A stretch of 64,000 nucleotides of DNA, taken from positions 95,263 to 159,262 of the forward strand of contig NZ_BMGS01000002.1 of NCBI RefSeq assembly GCF_014640315.1, given 5' to 3'. The notes under the pieces were generated by a model. It did not search any database and was not told where the DNA came from. It saw only the letters and a program-made list of their open reading frames with translations. A program made the position numbers and the translations under genes. Positions 35,616 to 42,662 of this stretch are shown here, piece after piece (positions within the stretch are counted from its first letter, which is position 1; every line of letters starts with the position of its first letter). This stretch comes from Hymenobacter glacieicola (GTDB taxonomy: Bacteria; Bacteroidota; Bacteroidia; Cytophagales; Hymenobacteraceae).

Positions 35616-35933
35616 ATGGAATTAAGTCTTTCACAAGCTCAGGCCATATATGAACAGGCTGAAGCACATAAGGAAATCATTCAAGAGGTGTTGCTAGAGC
35701 GGGTAAGGCAGGATAATAAGTTCGGCCCGCAAAACCGCCCACCTTTTGAGTGGAAAATCATTCTGGACGAAGAGGTGGGCGAAGTCTCACATGAGGTATG
35801 CGAAGTGTACTTCCGAGGTGAAGAATTCAGCGACAAATACCGCAAAGAACTGGTGGAGGTAGCGGCTGTGGCTTTGGCAGCACTACAGAATTATGACCAG
35901 CGGGCAGCTGCTGCCAGCAGCTCTAATTCCTAA
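35616..35933 (+). CDS. MazG-like NTP pyrophosphohydrolase
   Basis: 105 residues, all helical. The motif DEEVGEVSHEVCE followed by KYRKELVEVAAVALAAL fits the EExxE...ExxD-like metal site of the MazG/all-alpha NTP-PPase family, which hydrolyses nucleoside triphosphates or (p)ppGpp. In phages such enzymes are thought to adjust nucleotide pools or the stringent response. The second tRNA-like element starts 8 bp after its stop. Confidence 0.65.
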   Translation: MELSLSQAQAIYEQAEAHKEIIQEVLLERVRQDNKFGPQNRPPFEWKIILDEEVGEVSHEVCEVYFRGEEFSDKYRKELVEVAAVALAALQNYDQRAAAASSSNS

Positions 35934-35940
35934 CTCCCCA

Positions 35941-35979
35941 CCTGGATGGTCGCAGCATGGGTTCGACTCCCATGCCAGG
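35941..35979 (+). ncRNA. tRNA-like minihelix 2 (acceptor plus T-arm mimic)
   Basis: Outer helix CCTGG/CCAGG (35941-35945 with 35975-35979), 10-nt bulge (35946-35955, again starting ATGGTC), inner helix CATGGG/CCCATG (35956-35961 with 35969-35974), T-loop TTCGACT (35962-35968). Compared with copy 1, two inner pairs change on both sides (C-G to A-T and G-C to T-A), so the helix is kept while the sequence varies. It sits between the MazG-like gene and the small gene at 36008. Confidence 0.75.
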
Positions 35980-36007
35980 GGCAACAACCGATTTAACATC
36001 CACTCTG

Positions 36008-36202
36008 ATGCACTGCTACAGCGTCACAATTCATCCAGTGGGACTATGCCCACTAATCCAGTTCGGCCCAATACGGCTTGAATTTCGGGGTAATCCGGGC
36101 TTGTCTCGGGGCAACATAGTAGAGCACTGCCAGGCCATCTATGGCGCTGAGTGCTGGAAAGTGGGCTACATCCGCAATAACTCTTTAGCTGAGATTCTAT
36201 AA
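36008..36202 (+). CDS. Hypothetical small protein
   Basis: 64 residues from ATG 36008. Its stop overlaps the next start by one base (TAATG), the same coupling used by other genes of this operon, which supports translation. Sequence MHCYSVTIHPVGLC...ECWKVGYIRNNSLAEIL has no recognisable family. Confidence 0.6.
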   Translation: MHCYSVTIHPVGLCPLIQFGPIRLEFRGNPGLSRGNIVEHCQAIYGAECWKVGYIRNNSLAEIL

Positions 36203-36627
36203 TGCTTATCAAACCCTGGCAGAACAAGTATCTGCATAAGCTTCTGAATGACCTGGACTTGATGGACGTGAAAAAGGAGCTGGTAGCCAGCTTCAGCGGC
36301 AAAGGTTCGGAGAGCAGTAAAGACCTTCACTACACAGAAGCGGACAGCCTCATCAAGTACCTGGAACGGCAATCCTCGGGCGCACTGCCTACCCCTGAAG
36401 AGGAAGAAGCCAGCGACAAAATGCGCCGCAAAATCCTGAGCCTGGCCCACGAAATGCAGTGGGAACTGGATAATGGTAAAGTGGATATGGCCCGTGTGAA
36501 CGCTTGGTGTCAATCAAAAGGCTTCGGGAAGAAAGTGCTCAATGACTACAACCATGACCAGCTAACGAAGCTGGTTTCCCAATTCAAAATCGTCCACAAA
36601 AAACACCTTCAGGAGCTACAGAAATGA
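36202..36627 (+). CDS. Mu gp16/GemA-like regulatory protein
   Basis: 141 residues. The C-terminal half (MRRKILSLAHEMQWELDNG ... CQSKGFGKKVLNDYNHDQLTKLVSQF) resembles the gp16/GemA family (DUF1018) of Mu-like phages: an R-K-I...A-x-E-x-x-W helix followed by a short helical pair. The N-terminal half is extra and unlike Mu. A role in early gene regulation is inferred. Confidence 0.55.
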   Translation: MLIKPWQNKYLHKLLNDLDLMDVKKELVASFSGKGSESSKDLHYTEADSLIKYLERQSSGALPTPEEEEASDKMRRKILSLAHEMQWELDNGKVDMARVNAWCQSKGFGKKVLNDYNHDQLTKLVSQFKIVHKKHLQELQK

Positions 36628-36797
36628 AAAAGCAACTCATCAAAACCATCCTTAAAGCTGATTCGGGTAACCTCTTTGCTGACTTTGATAGCACAGCTCA
36701 GGTTAAGGATTTTTTGAATCAGCAGAATGAAGCCTTTCTGCGCGGTATAGTCGCACGGTGCAACATCAGCATTGACAATGAAAACGGCCATCTATAA
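36624..36797 (+). CDS. Hypothetical 57-residue protein
   Basis: ATG 36624 overlaps the previous stop (ATGA-type, 4 bp) and the frame runs to TAA 36795-36797, overlapping the next gene by 20 bp. Translation starts MKKQLIKTILKADSGNLFAD and ends CNISIDNENGHL. The reverse strand also has an open frame here, but coupling and direction favour this one. No family recognised. Confidence 0.65.
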   Translation: MKKQLIKTILKADSGNLFADFDSTAQVKDFLNQQNEAFLRGIVARCNISIDNENGHL

Positions 36798-37368
36798 ACT
36801 GACCTCAAAGAAGATTGCGGGCGGGGCCATCTACGTGAGCTACCGCCTGGGCAAGCTGCAAGCCCTAGACCTGGCAGATGCGCAGCCTACCCCTGAACAG
36901 GTTTCCTACCTGCTGATGATACTTCCCCCGGTGGAAAACGCACTACAGGTAACGGATTGGGGTAGCATGGTAGTAGTGCCCATTCCCGAGCGCACAGTAA
37001 AGGATAAGATAAAGCTGTTTTGCGCGGCCTTTAAAGACTACCGGAAGGTGACCTACCAGCCAACGCAGACGGAAGCCAGCAACATCCGCACGGTGCCGGT
37101 CAGCCAGGAGCTACTGACGGTCTTCTTTGAAACCGGCTTGCTGGACTATAGCATCCGCAACTACATAGCCCGCATCAACACCACTCGGGACATCCTGAAG
37201 AATGGCCGCAACATCAAAGAACGCTTTCCCGCAGGCTATGACCGGGACTTCTACAACTCCCTTTCTGGTGAACGTCTGGTGGAGTATAAGCGCCACCTGA
37301 GGGACAATGGATGGGTGTATGATGGGAAGCTTCAGACCTGGAAAGAAGCCCCTAACTTGTCCAGATAG
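36778..37368 (+). CDS. Hypothetical early protein
   Basis: 196 residues from ATG 36778. It is an alpha/beta protein with IRTVPVSQELLTVFFETGLLDY-type helix (near residue 108) and a Trp-rich C-terminus (NGWVYDGKLQTW). No family recognised. It is the last gene before a terminator-like hairpin, so it closes the early operon. Confidence 0.7.
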   Translation: MKTAIYKLTSKKIAGGAIYVSYRLGKLQALDLADAQPTPEQVSYLLMILPPVENALQVTDWGSMVVVPIPERTVKDKIKLFCAAFKDYRKVTYQPTQTEASNIRTVPVSQELLTVFFETGLLDYSIRNYIARINTTRDILKNGRNIKERFPAGYDRDFYNSLSGERLVEYKRHLRDNGWVYDGKLQTWKEAPNLSR

Positions 37369-37393
37369 TCACTTTATAGGTTGATTTTTTGTC

Positions 37394-37423
37394 CATTTCG
37401 GAGCCTATAAAGGCTCCGAAATG
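37394..37423 (+). terminator. Hairpin at the end of the early operon
   Basis: A 12-bp perfect stem (37394-37405 with 37412-37423) and 6-nt loop, 25 bp after the early operon's last stop. The T tract (TTTT) is four bases after the stem. Confidence 0.65.
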
Positions 37424-37498
37424 ACACTTTTAAAGGTCATAGCTGTCGGCCTTTTTCGTAATATTGACGGCTTTATTTACTCTAAACCCATTTTGCGT

Positions 37499-37951
37499 AT
37501 GAAGAAGCTCTTCAAAATTGTTGGTGGTATCATCCTAGGCTTATTCGTTTTGGGCCTGTTGCTACCCGACCCAAAGAAAGATGGCAAAGCTGGTGCCGGT
37601 ATGGCCAACGCATCTGCTATTTCCCCGAGTGCGGGCGAAGGTGCTGGTGAGCCTGTTACTGAAGCCCCTGCTGCCGAAGAAAAGCCGGACTTGGAAATCC
37701 TGAAGACCAGCGAGACCGCTAACGAATTTGCTCGCACTATTCACGTAAAAGTGCGCAACAACACAGACCACTTAATTCAATATGCTGACCTGAAGGGTGT
37801 GTATTACGATAAAGGGAAGAACATCGTAGGTACGGGTATGGGCAACGCTGCTAACATAGCAGCTGGTGCCACAAAGACTATCGACATCATGAGCATGGGT
37901 ATCGAAAACGCCGATAGCTATGAAGTCGAAATGGGGAACGTACTAGACTAG
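37499..37951 (+). CDS. Membrane-anchored FxLYD-like protein, probable moron
   Basis: 150 residues from ATG 37499. The upstream ATG at 37421 lies inside the terminator hairpin and is less likely. It has a short basic start, one membrane span (IVGGIILGLFVLGLLLP), a low-complexity Ala/Gly/Glu linker, and a C-terminal beta domain HVKVRNNTDHLIQYADLKG...NIAAGATKTIDI that resembles the FxLYD fold. The gene stands alone between two terminators, so it can be expressed in the lysogen. A surface or envelope function is inferred. Confidence 0.7.
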   Translation: MKKLFKIVGGIILGLFVLGLLLPDPKKDGKAGAGMANASAISPSAGEGAGEPVTEAPAAEEKPDLEILKTSETANEFARTIHVKVRNNTDHLIQYADLKGVYYDKGKNIVGTGMGNAANIAAGATKTIDIMSMGIENADSYEVEMGNVLD

Positions 37952-37977
37952 AGGATTTTTGCACATTTATTTGCCAT

Positions 37978-38008
37978 AAAAAGGCCACCCAATTGGGTGG
38001 CCTTTTTT
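37978..38008. terminator. Strong terminator, copy 1
   Basis: A 15-bp stem (37978-37992 with 37993-38007) with A run before and T run after. It is nearly identical (about 36 bp, two differences in the loop) to the terminator at 38668-38699. It ends the FxLYD-like gene. Confidence 0.93.
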
Positions 38009-38045
38009 AGTTGTAAGTTGTAACTCCATTATATAACCACAAATC

Positions 38046-38369
38046 ATGTTGATTCAAGAGTTTATTACAGGCCTTACCCCGTTAGTTGACGAGGGATGGA
38101 AAGTCAAAGTCACTCACCAGGACACTTACATTTTGTTAACTGCCCACAATGGAAGCGGTGAAAAGATGGTGCTAGAGTTGATTGATAAGGGTACAGGTGT
38201 TTGGCCTGACTATACCGTTCAGGCTGAGTTTGAAGGTTCTAATTCAGGTATAGGGGTGTGTTCTCATGCAGGTATTTATGACCCTGCTGTTGAACAGCAG
38301 AAGGCTTCTGAGTGGACTAAGGATTTTGTGAAAGATGCCCGCCAGCTTAGAAAGGATTCTAAATTGTAG
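38046..38369 (+). CDS. Hypothetical moron protein A
   Basis: 107 residues. It has lower GC than the surrounding phage genes. The sequence starts LIQEFITGLTPLVDEGWKVK and looks like a small alpha/beta protein. It shares an insert with the gene at 38393, flanked by two near-identical terminators. No family recognised. Confidence 0.65.
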   Translation: MLIQEFITGLTPLVDEGWKVKVTHQDTYILLTAHNGSGEKMVLELIDKGTGVWPDYTVQAEFEGSNSGIGVCSHAGIYDPAVEQQKASEWTKDFVKDARQLRKDSKL

Positions 38370-38392
38370 TTGATGATAAAAAAGAAGAAGAC

Positions 38393-38665
38393 ATGCAGTA
38401 CGAATTCAGGGATGTAGTCCACAAAGGAAAAACCGTCCGATACATTAAGTCAGTTGGCTTTAACAGTGATGGATATAGCCTTGCTTCCGAAGAAATGCTA
38501 AGGTTGGGAAGGGAAATTCAGCTAGCCAGTCCTGATATAGTAATTGTGCTGATGGTAGGAAATGGCAGCACTTTAGCAGAAGACACCAAATTTCTAGCAG
38601 AAGTGACAAAGCTTTTCCCTCGTAAGTACGATGAATTCTATAAGTGGCAAGTAGCAACTCTCTAA
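38393..38665 (+). CDS. Hypothetical moron protein B
   Basis: 90 residues, 23 bp after moron A, also AT-richer than average. It starts QYEFRDVVHKGKTVRYIKSV and contains ASPDIVIVLMVGNGSTLAED. No family recognised. The pair would be made independently of the phage late genes. Confidence 0.6.
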   Translation: MQYEFRDVVHKGKTVRYIKSVGFNSDGYSLASEEMLRLGREIQLASPDIVIVLMVGNGSTLAEDTKFLAEVTKLFPRKYDEFYKWQVATL

Positions 38666-38667
38666 CT

Positions 38668-38699
38668 AAAAAAGGCCACCCAACCGGGTGGCCTTTTTT
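38668..38699. terminator. Bidirectional terminator, copy 2
   Basis: A 14-bp stem (38668-38681 with 38686-38699) with flanking A and T runs. It lies between the converging moron B gene and the leftward late operon, and its last bases overlap the stop codon (38698-38700) of the gene on the other strand. Confidence 0.93.
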
Positions 38700-39171
38700 A
38701 GTTGGCGCTAACCTCAGAACTGACTTCTATGCCGCTGGCCTGCGCCGTAGTCTTATTCAGTAGGGTGCTGTCCATCCACTTTATCTGATACTCACTGATG
38801 ATAACTTCCACCCCTCTGTAGTTGCTGTCCGGGTAGAGCGCTACCCGTTCCAGGCCGGTCATCAGTGGTCCGCCCCTGAAGCCTGACAGGCCGTGGTAGC
38901 TGGCTTGCTCCATCTTCGGCGTCCTGAGCTGCGACACCACCAACGCCTGGTCACAGTGACGGATACGCAGGATGCCTTCACAATCCTGGATGCCTCTGCT
39001 ACGGGTAGCAGTACGGACGCCCACTAGCTCATAGTAGCAGGCCGGGAAGTTAATGCTGTAGCCGGTGCCCTGCGCTGCCATAGCCAACTGGTTGAAGAAG
39101 CGTTCTACATCCTTGACACCTGGAATAACCTGCTTCAGCTTGGCTTCAATGGTGGTGTATACTTCTATCAT
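38698..39171 (-). CDS. Hypothetical late protein, possible tail terminator
   Basis: 157 residues, last gene of the leftward late operon. N-terminal MIEVYTTIEAKLKQVIPGVKDVERFFNQL reads like the start of a Mu gp37-like or tail-terminator protein (a helix that begins the fold), but no firm match can be claimed. It overlaps the preceding gene by 4 bp. Confidence 0.5.
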   Translation of the reverse strand: MIEVYTTIEAKLKQVIPGVKDVERFFNQLAMAAQGTGYSINFPACYYELVGVRTATRSRGIQDCEGILRIRHCDQALVVSQLRTPKMEQASYHGLSGFRGGPLMTGLERVALYPDSNYRGVEVIISEYQIKWMDSTLLNKTTAQASGIEVSSEVSAN

Positions 39172-39428
39172 GCTGCGGCTGCGGTAACGGGTGAAGCTGA
39201 AGCATTGATGGGAGCCATCTTAGGGGTAGACTGTGTGATAATGAATTCCAGGCGCTTCCGGCTCAGGAAGTACGTGTTGCTTAGAATGGTCATAATCTGA
39301 TTGTAAGAAAGGTGGATGGCTATGCGCTTGCCTCGATAGGGGACTATCTGTTCCTCACACTTTAGTTTATTGAAAGCCGCCATTATTTCTTTATTCCTGT
39401 CAGTGAGTAACGTTAAGTCGCGGGCCAT
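39168..39428 (-). CDS. Hypothetical small late protein
   Basis: 86 residues, ATGA overlap with the next gene. The central part LSYNQIMTILSNTYFLSRKRLEFII looks like a helix-turn-helix (NQIMTILSNTYFLSRKRL). No family assigned. It lies between the G-like morphogenesis gene and the end of the operon. Confidence 0.55.
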   Translation of the reverse strand: MARDLTLLTDRNKEIMAAFNKLKCEEQIVPYRGKRIAIHLSYNQIMTILSNTYFLSRKRLEFIITQSTPKMAPINASASPVTAAAA

Positions 39429-39447
39429 GTATTATTTGGAGAAAGCA

Positions 39448-39990
39448 TTAACTATCAAATATATTATCTAGGCCAGCTTCAATCAAAGCTTTAATCCTTA
39501 AATCTAATTTTGGGTGTTCCCCCATGAATTGCCTTTGTGGGATTTCCAGGTTGATTTGGCGGGTATGTGCTCTGACCTGGCTGGTGCCTACCTTTTCTTT
39601 TTTCCATTTTTCCTTCTTGGCACCTGGCGTGGAAACCTCATTCATTTCGTACTGGTGGCGGGTATAAGCTTCCACCTCTGCTGTGCCCTGGATGGTGCCC
39701 CCCTCGTTATGAATCTGAGCGTAGGGAACATCTGTGAAGATGGTAATGACCAGGCCCAACGTTTTGACCTGGAAGGACCGGCGCAGCCGCCCCGATTGCA
39801 CCAGGATAGCTTTGCCATCGTTGCCCTTTTGGACTACTCGGGGAGCCCACGGGGTGCCAAAGAAAGATTCCGTGCGGAAGTTGTCTTGAATAGAATCCAC
39901 CACTTCCGCGCCGGCCAGCTGGGGCAACTCCTTCATGAAGTCATTCAGCTGACCGGCCATTATCCGCATATCCTTTATCAAATCAGCCAT
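39448..39990 (-). CDS. Virion morphogenesis protein, Mu G-like
   Basis: 180 residues. The central FGTPWAPRVV..., LVQSGRLRRSFQ and VPYAQIHNEGGTI segments are the signature of the phage virion morphogenesis family (Mu gpG, HK97 gp10-like head or tail completion). Its start overlaps the portal/F gene by 8 bp. Confidence 0.85.
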   Translation of the reverse strand: MADLIKDMRIMAGQLNDFMKELPQLAGAEVVDSIQDNFRTESFFGTPWAPRVVQKGNDGKAILVQSGRLRRSFQVKTLGLVITIFTDVPYAQIHNEGGTIQGTAEVEAYTRHQYEMNEVSTPGAKKEKWKKEKVGTSQVRAHTRQINLEIPQRQFMGEHPKLDLRIKALIEAGLDNIFDS

Positions 39991-42136
39991 TGCGCTTCTT
40001 TGGTTTGGGGGCGTCTTCTACTGCCATGCGCCGCAGCAGCGGCTTCACGCCCTCGGGGATGTCATAGTATTGATGGCTTTCGGGAAACACCACCCCTGTT
40101 TTGCCTGCGTTGTGGCCGAACTCCGGTGGCTTCGTGGTGAGAGTGGCCAGGGTAGCTTCATCGGTGGCCGTGCGCCCGGTGCGGGGCACCCGATGGACGT
40201 TGCACCGACACTTCCAGCCACAGGGCGGGTAGTGGTTATTCCAGAACGGATGGTCTACGGGTAGCGTGATACCGTCCCACTCAGCATGAGCTGGTCTAAC
40301 CCGGTCATCTCCTGAGGTAGTGTACTTCAGGAAATATTTGTCCTTGTTTTCCTGGAATCCCACCCATTTGGCGGCCATCTGCCCCGTAGCCACGGCGGTG
40401 TCATACTCCGTTTTCAGCCACTGGATATTATAGTCTTCATGCAGCTTCAGAGCCTCTTTCTTGAACGAGGGGAAAGCACTGACCTGGCCACCATCCACCA
40501 GTAGGGCGTTCAGTTCCGTCAGCAGCTTATAGCTCTTGTTGGCGCTGAAAATGTACAGGTGGGTGGTCAGCTTCCCGAGTAGCACGGCGTCAGGGGAGCC
40601 GTACTCCAACTGAGGCAACTGCTGACCATAGCCTTCTTCTACTGCTTCAGTCAGCTGGCTACCCGTTTCGCGCATCATAGCCCGAAATTCAGGGCTACGC
40701 ATCATCTTCCGCAGCTTTGGCCGTTCGGTGTGTAGCTTCTGGACTACCTCATCAAATAGCTTCCGCAGCTTTGGGTTGTCCTTGTCGGTGTCAGCCAACT
40801 TCAGTACGCCCGTGGCGCTGGCCAGCGCCACGGGCTTAGTAAAATTTGGCGTTGTTAGTTGCTGTTTGCCAGGCTTGGCAGGGGTATTTTGTCCAGGCTT
40901 GCCTTTGGGCGGGGCAGGTGGCGTGTCCTGCTCAGGTCCGTCCTCTTCATCCTGCTCAGGCGCAGCCGGTGCTTCAGCGGCCTTTTTCTTGGCAGCCTCT
41001 TCATCCAGTAACCGCCGCCACTTGAATTCCAGCCCATCCAGCTGGTAGCCCCACATCTTCAGGAAAGGGAACAGGTCATAGTTGATAAAGTACGACAAGG
41101 ACCGCAAGCGGGATTGTACGTAGTGCTCCTGAACCCGCTCATGAACCTCCCCCTGGGACTTGCTAGCGCCGTCCTGGCTGGTCATGGTTTGGCCGGTAAT
41201 CAGGAAAGCTATTTCATCATTACACGCATCCTTTAGGCTGCTGTACATCCGCCCATCCTGGTTGGCGGATGCCTCATGAAATACCATTTCCTCATTCTCT
41301 TCCATGAGCATCCAGCCATTGGAACCCATGTTGGCGAGTGCTTTTTCTTTCTGGTTGATTTCCCACTGCTCAGTAGCGTCCGTCTTCAGCCCCACCATAG
41401 GCATCCCAAACTTCTCTGAGCGACGGGACCAATCGGTACGGGTGTACCGCTTCCAGATAACTTCCGGGGCCGCTTTATTCAGGATGCCCAAGTGGTAGCG
41501 GCCAAAGGAGTCTTTCAGGGCTATTTCCAGCAGTAGCTTAGCGTAGGGAGCATCCGTATTGCGGAACGGAATACCGGAAGCATCTGTGGGGCGTATCAGC
41601 ACCTCACCTGCTTCCGGGCACACGTTTTCACGGGGTATCAAATCCAGCCTAGTGAATTCGCCTGCGTGTTCCCCCTGCTCTTCGGGGTAGTCGAAGTTCA
41701 GCAGAGTATGGCCGTGGAAGTCCGTGTCCAGGTATTTATCCATGAAGTCATGGAACCAAGGCCGCTGAAACTTTTCCAGCACCTCATCCATTTCCTTGCC
41801 GGACTTCTTATTGACAATGGCAAAGCCTTCAGAAAGCACCTTGTTTTTGAGGGTCTGGATTTGGCCGGTCAGGTAGCCATCCCGGTCAATCTGCTTATAG
41901 ATGGCTACCAACTGGTCACGACGGGGCAGGATAGGCGACAGGGCTCGGTCCTCAGCCCGCGTCCACACGTCCATTTCTGCTTTGGCTTTGTGCCGTGAAA
42001 CCACCTCATCCAGCTCATCAATCAGACGCCCCTGTTGCCCACCACCTTTCCGCTTCTGCGGTGTGGTAGCGGGCGCAGCTGGTGCTGTAGCAGGCTTGCC
42101 AATGGTGACGGTTTTACCGAATAGTTTAAGCTCCAT
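39983..42136 (-). CDS. Portal fused to Mu F-like head morphogenesis protein
   Basis: 717 residues, longer than either Mu portal gp29 (about 512) or F gp30 (about 425). Residues 1 to about 400 are DUF935 portal-like (LSPILPRRDQLVAIYKQID, WKRYTRTDWSRRSEKFGMP), followed by a Pro/Gly/Lys linker (about 385-450). The C-terminal part is the Mu protein F-like domain (KYTTSGDDRVRPAHAEWDG, PPCGWKCRCNVHRV). A single fused chain would link portal and head assembly. Confidence 0.88.
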   Translation of the reverse strand: MELKLFGKTVTIGKPATAPAAPATTPQKRKGGGQQGRLIDELDEVVSRHKAKAEMDVWTRAEDRALSPILPRRDQLVAIYKQIDRDGYLTGQIQTLKNKVLSEGFAIVNKKSGKEMDEVLEKFQRPWFHDFMDKYLDTDFHGHTLLNFDYPEEQGEHAGEFTRLDLIPRENVCPEAGEVLIRPTDASGIPFRNTDAPYAKLLLEIALKDSFGRYHLGILNKAAPEVIWKRYTRTDWSRRSEKFGMPMVGLKTDATEQWEINQKEKALANMGSNGWMLMEENEEMVFHEASANQDGRMYSSLKDACNDEIAFLITGQTMTSQDGASKSQGEVHERVQEHYVQSRLRSLSYFINYDLFPFLKMWGYQLDGLEFKWRRLLDEEAAKKKAAEAPAAPEQDEEDGPEQDTPPAPPKGKPGQNTPAKPGKQQLTTPNFTKPVALASATGVLKLADTDKDNPKLRKLFDEVVQKLHTERPKLRKMMRSPEFRAMMRETGSQLTEAVEEGYGQQLPQLEYGSPDAVLLGKLTTHLYIFSANKSYKLLTELNALLVDGGQVSAFPSFKKEALKLHEDYNIQWLKTEYDTAVATGQMAAKWVGFQENKDKYFLKYTTSGDDRVRPAHAEWDGITLPVDHPFWNNHYPPCGWKCRCNVHRVPRTGRTATDEATLATLTTKPPEFGHNAGKTGVVFPESHQYYDIPEGVKPLLRRMAVEDAPKPKKRNG

Positions 42137-42138
42137 GA

Positions 42139-42660
42139 TTAGAAGGATTGACTGCGGACGGGTTCAGAACCATAGCGGAAACGGCGGTGGGCCTGCGGCC
42201 TCTCAGGGTCTAGGGCATAGCGGGGAAGGCTGGGGTTGCTCTTGCCCTGCTCTGCCAGCTTCAGCCACTTGATGGCCGCTTCGTAGCGGATTTGCCGCAC
42301 TTCGGACACATTGGCAAAAGCCACCTTAGGAGACAGGTTCCATAAGGCCACGTCTACCACTATCGACACCAGCTGCTTATTGCGGGCCTGACCAATCATG
42401 GCATAGGCAGCATCCATATCAAAGCGCCCGCGCAGGTAGCTGGCCACCTCTTCCATAGCGTTGGATTCAGCCGTTTCCCGGATGCTCAGTTCAGGCGCTG
42501 GGGCGGGCTCAGTAGCTGGCTCAGGGTCATCTTCGTCATCAACCAACACCACTTCTACTGTAGTAGGCTCAGTGGGGAATTCTTCTTCCAGAGCCGTTAA
42601 GGCTTCCAGGTCGCGTAAGCTAATTTGGCTTTTGTAGTCAGCTAGGGTAATAAAACTCAT
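42139..42660 (-). CDS. Mu gp36-like (DUF1320) protein
   Basis: 173 residues. It has the DUF1320 form: MSFITLADYKSQISLRDLEAL at the N-terminus, an acidic Pro-rich insert (residues 30-55), and the helical DVALWNLSPKVAFANVSEVR segment then RYEAAIKWLKLAEQG. In Mu-like phages it is a minor head or neck protein. It lies 3 bp from both neighbours. Confidence 0.8.
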   Translation of the reverse strand: MSFITLADYKSQISLRDLEALTALEEEFPTEPTTVEVVLVDDEDDPEPATEPAPAPELSIRETAESNAMEEVASYLRGRFDMDAAYAMIGQARNKQLVSIVVDVALWNLSPKVAFANVSEVRQIRYEAAIKWLKLAEQGKSNPSLPRYALDPERPQAHRRFRYGSEPVRSQSF

Positions 42661-42662
42661 GA

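Noticed and set aside
34821..35979. Complete tRNA genes
   Set aside because: Only the acceptor-like helix and T-arm are present. There is no anticodon arm, D arm or CCA end, so they are listed as tRNA-like elements.
37421..37498. Upstream ATG of the FxLYD-like gene
   Set aside because: It lies inside the terminator stem, and the extra 26 residues precede what looks like a proper membrane-anchor start at 37499.
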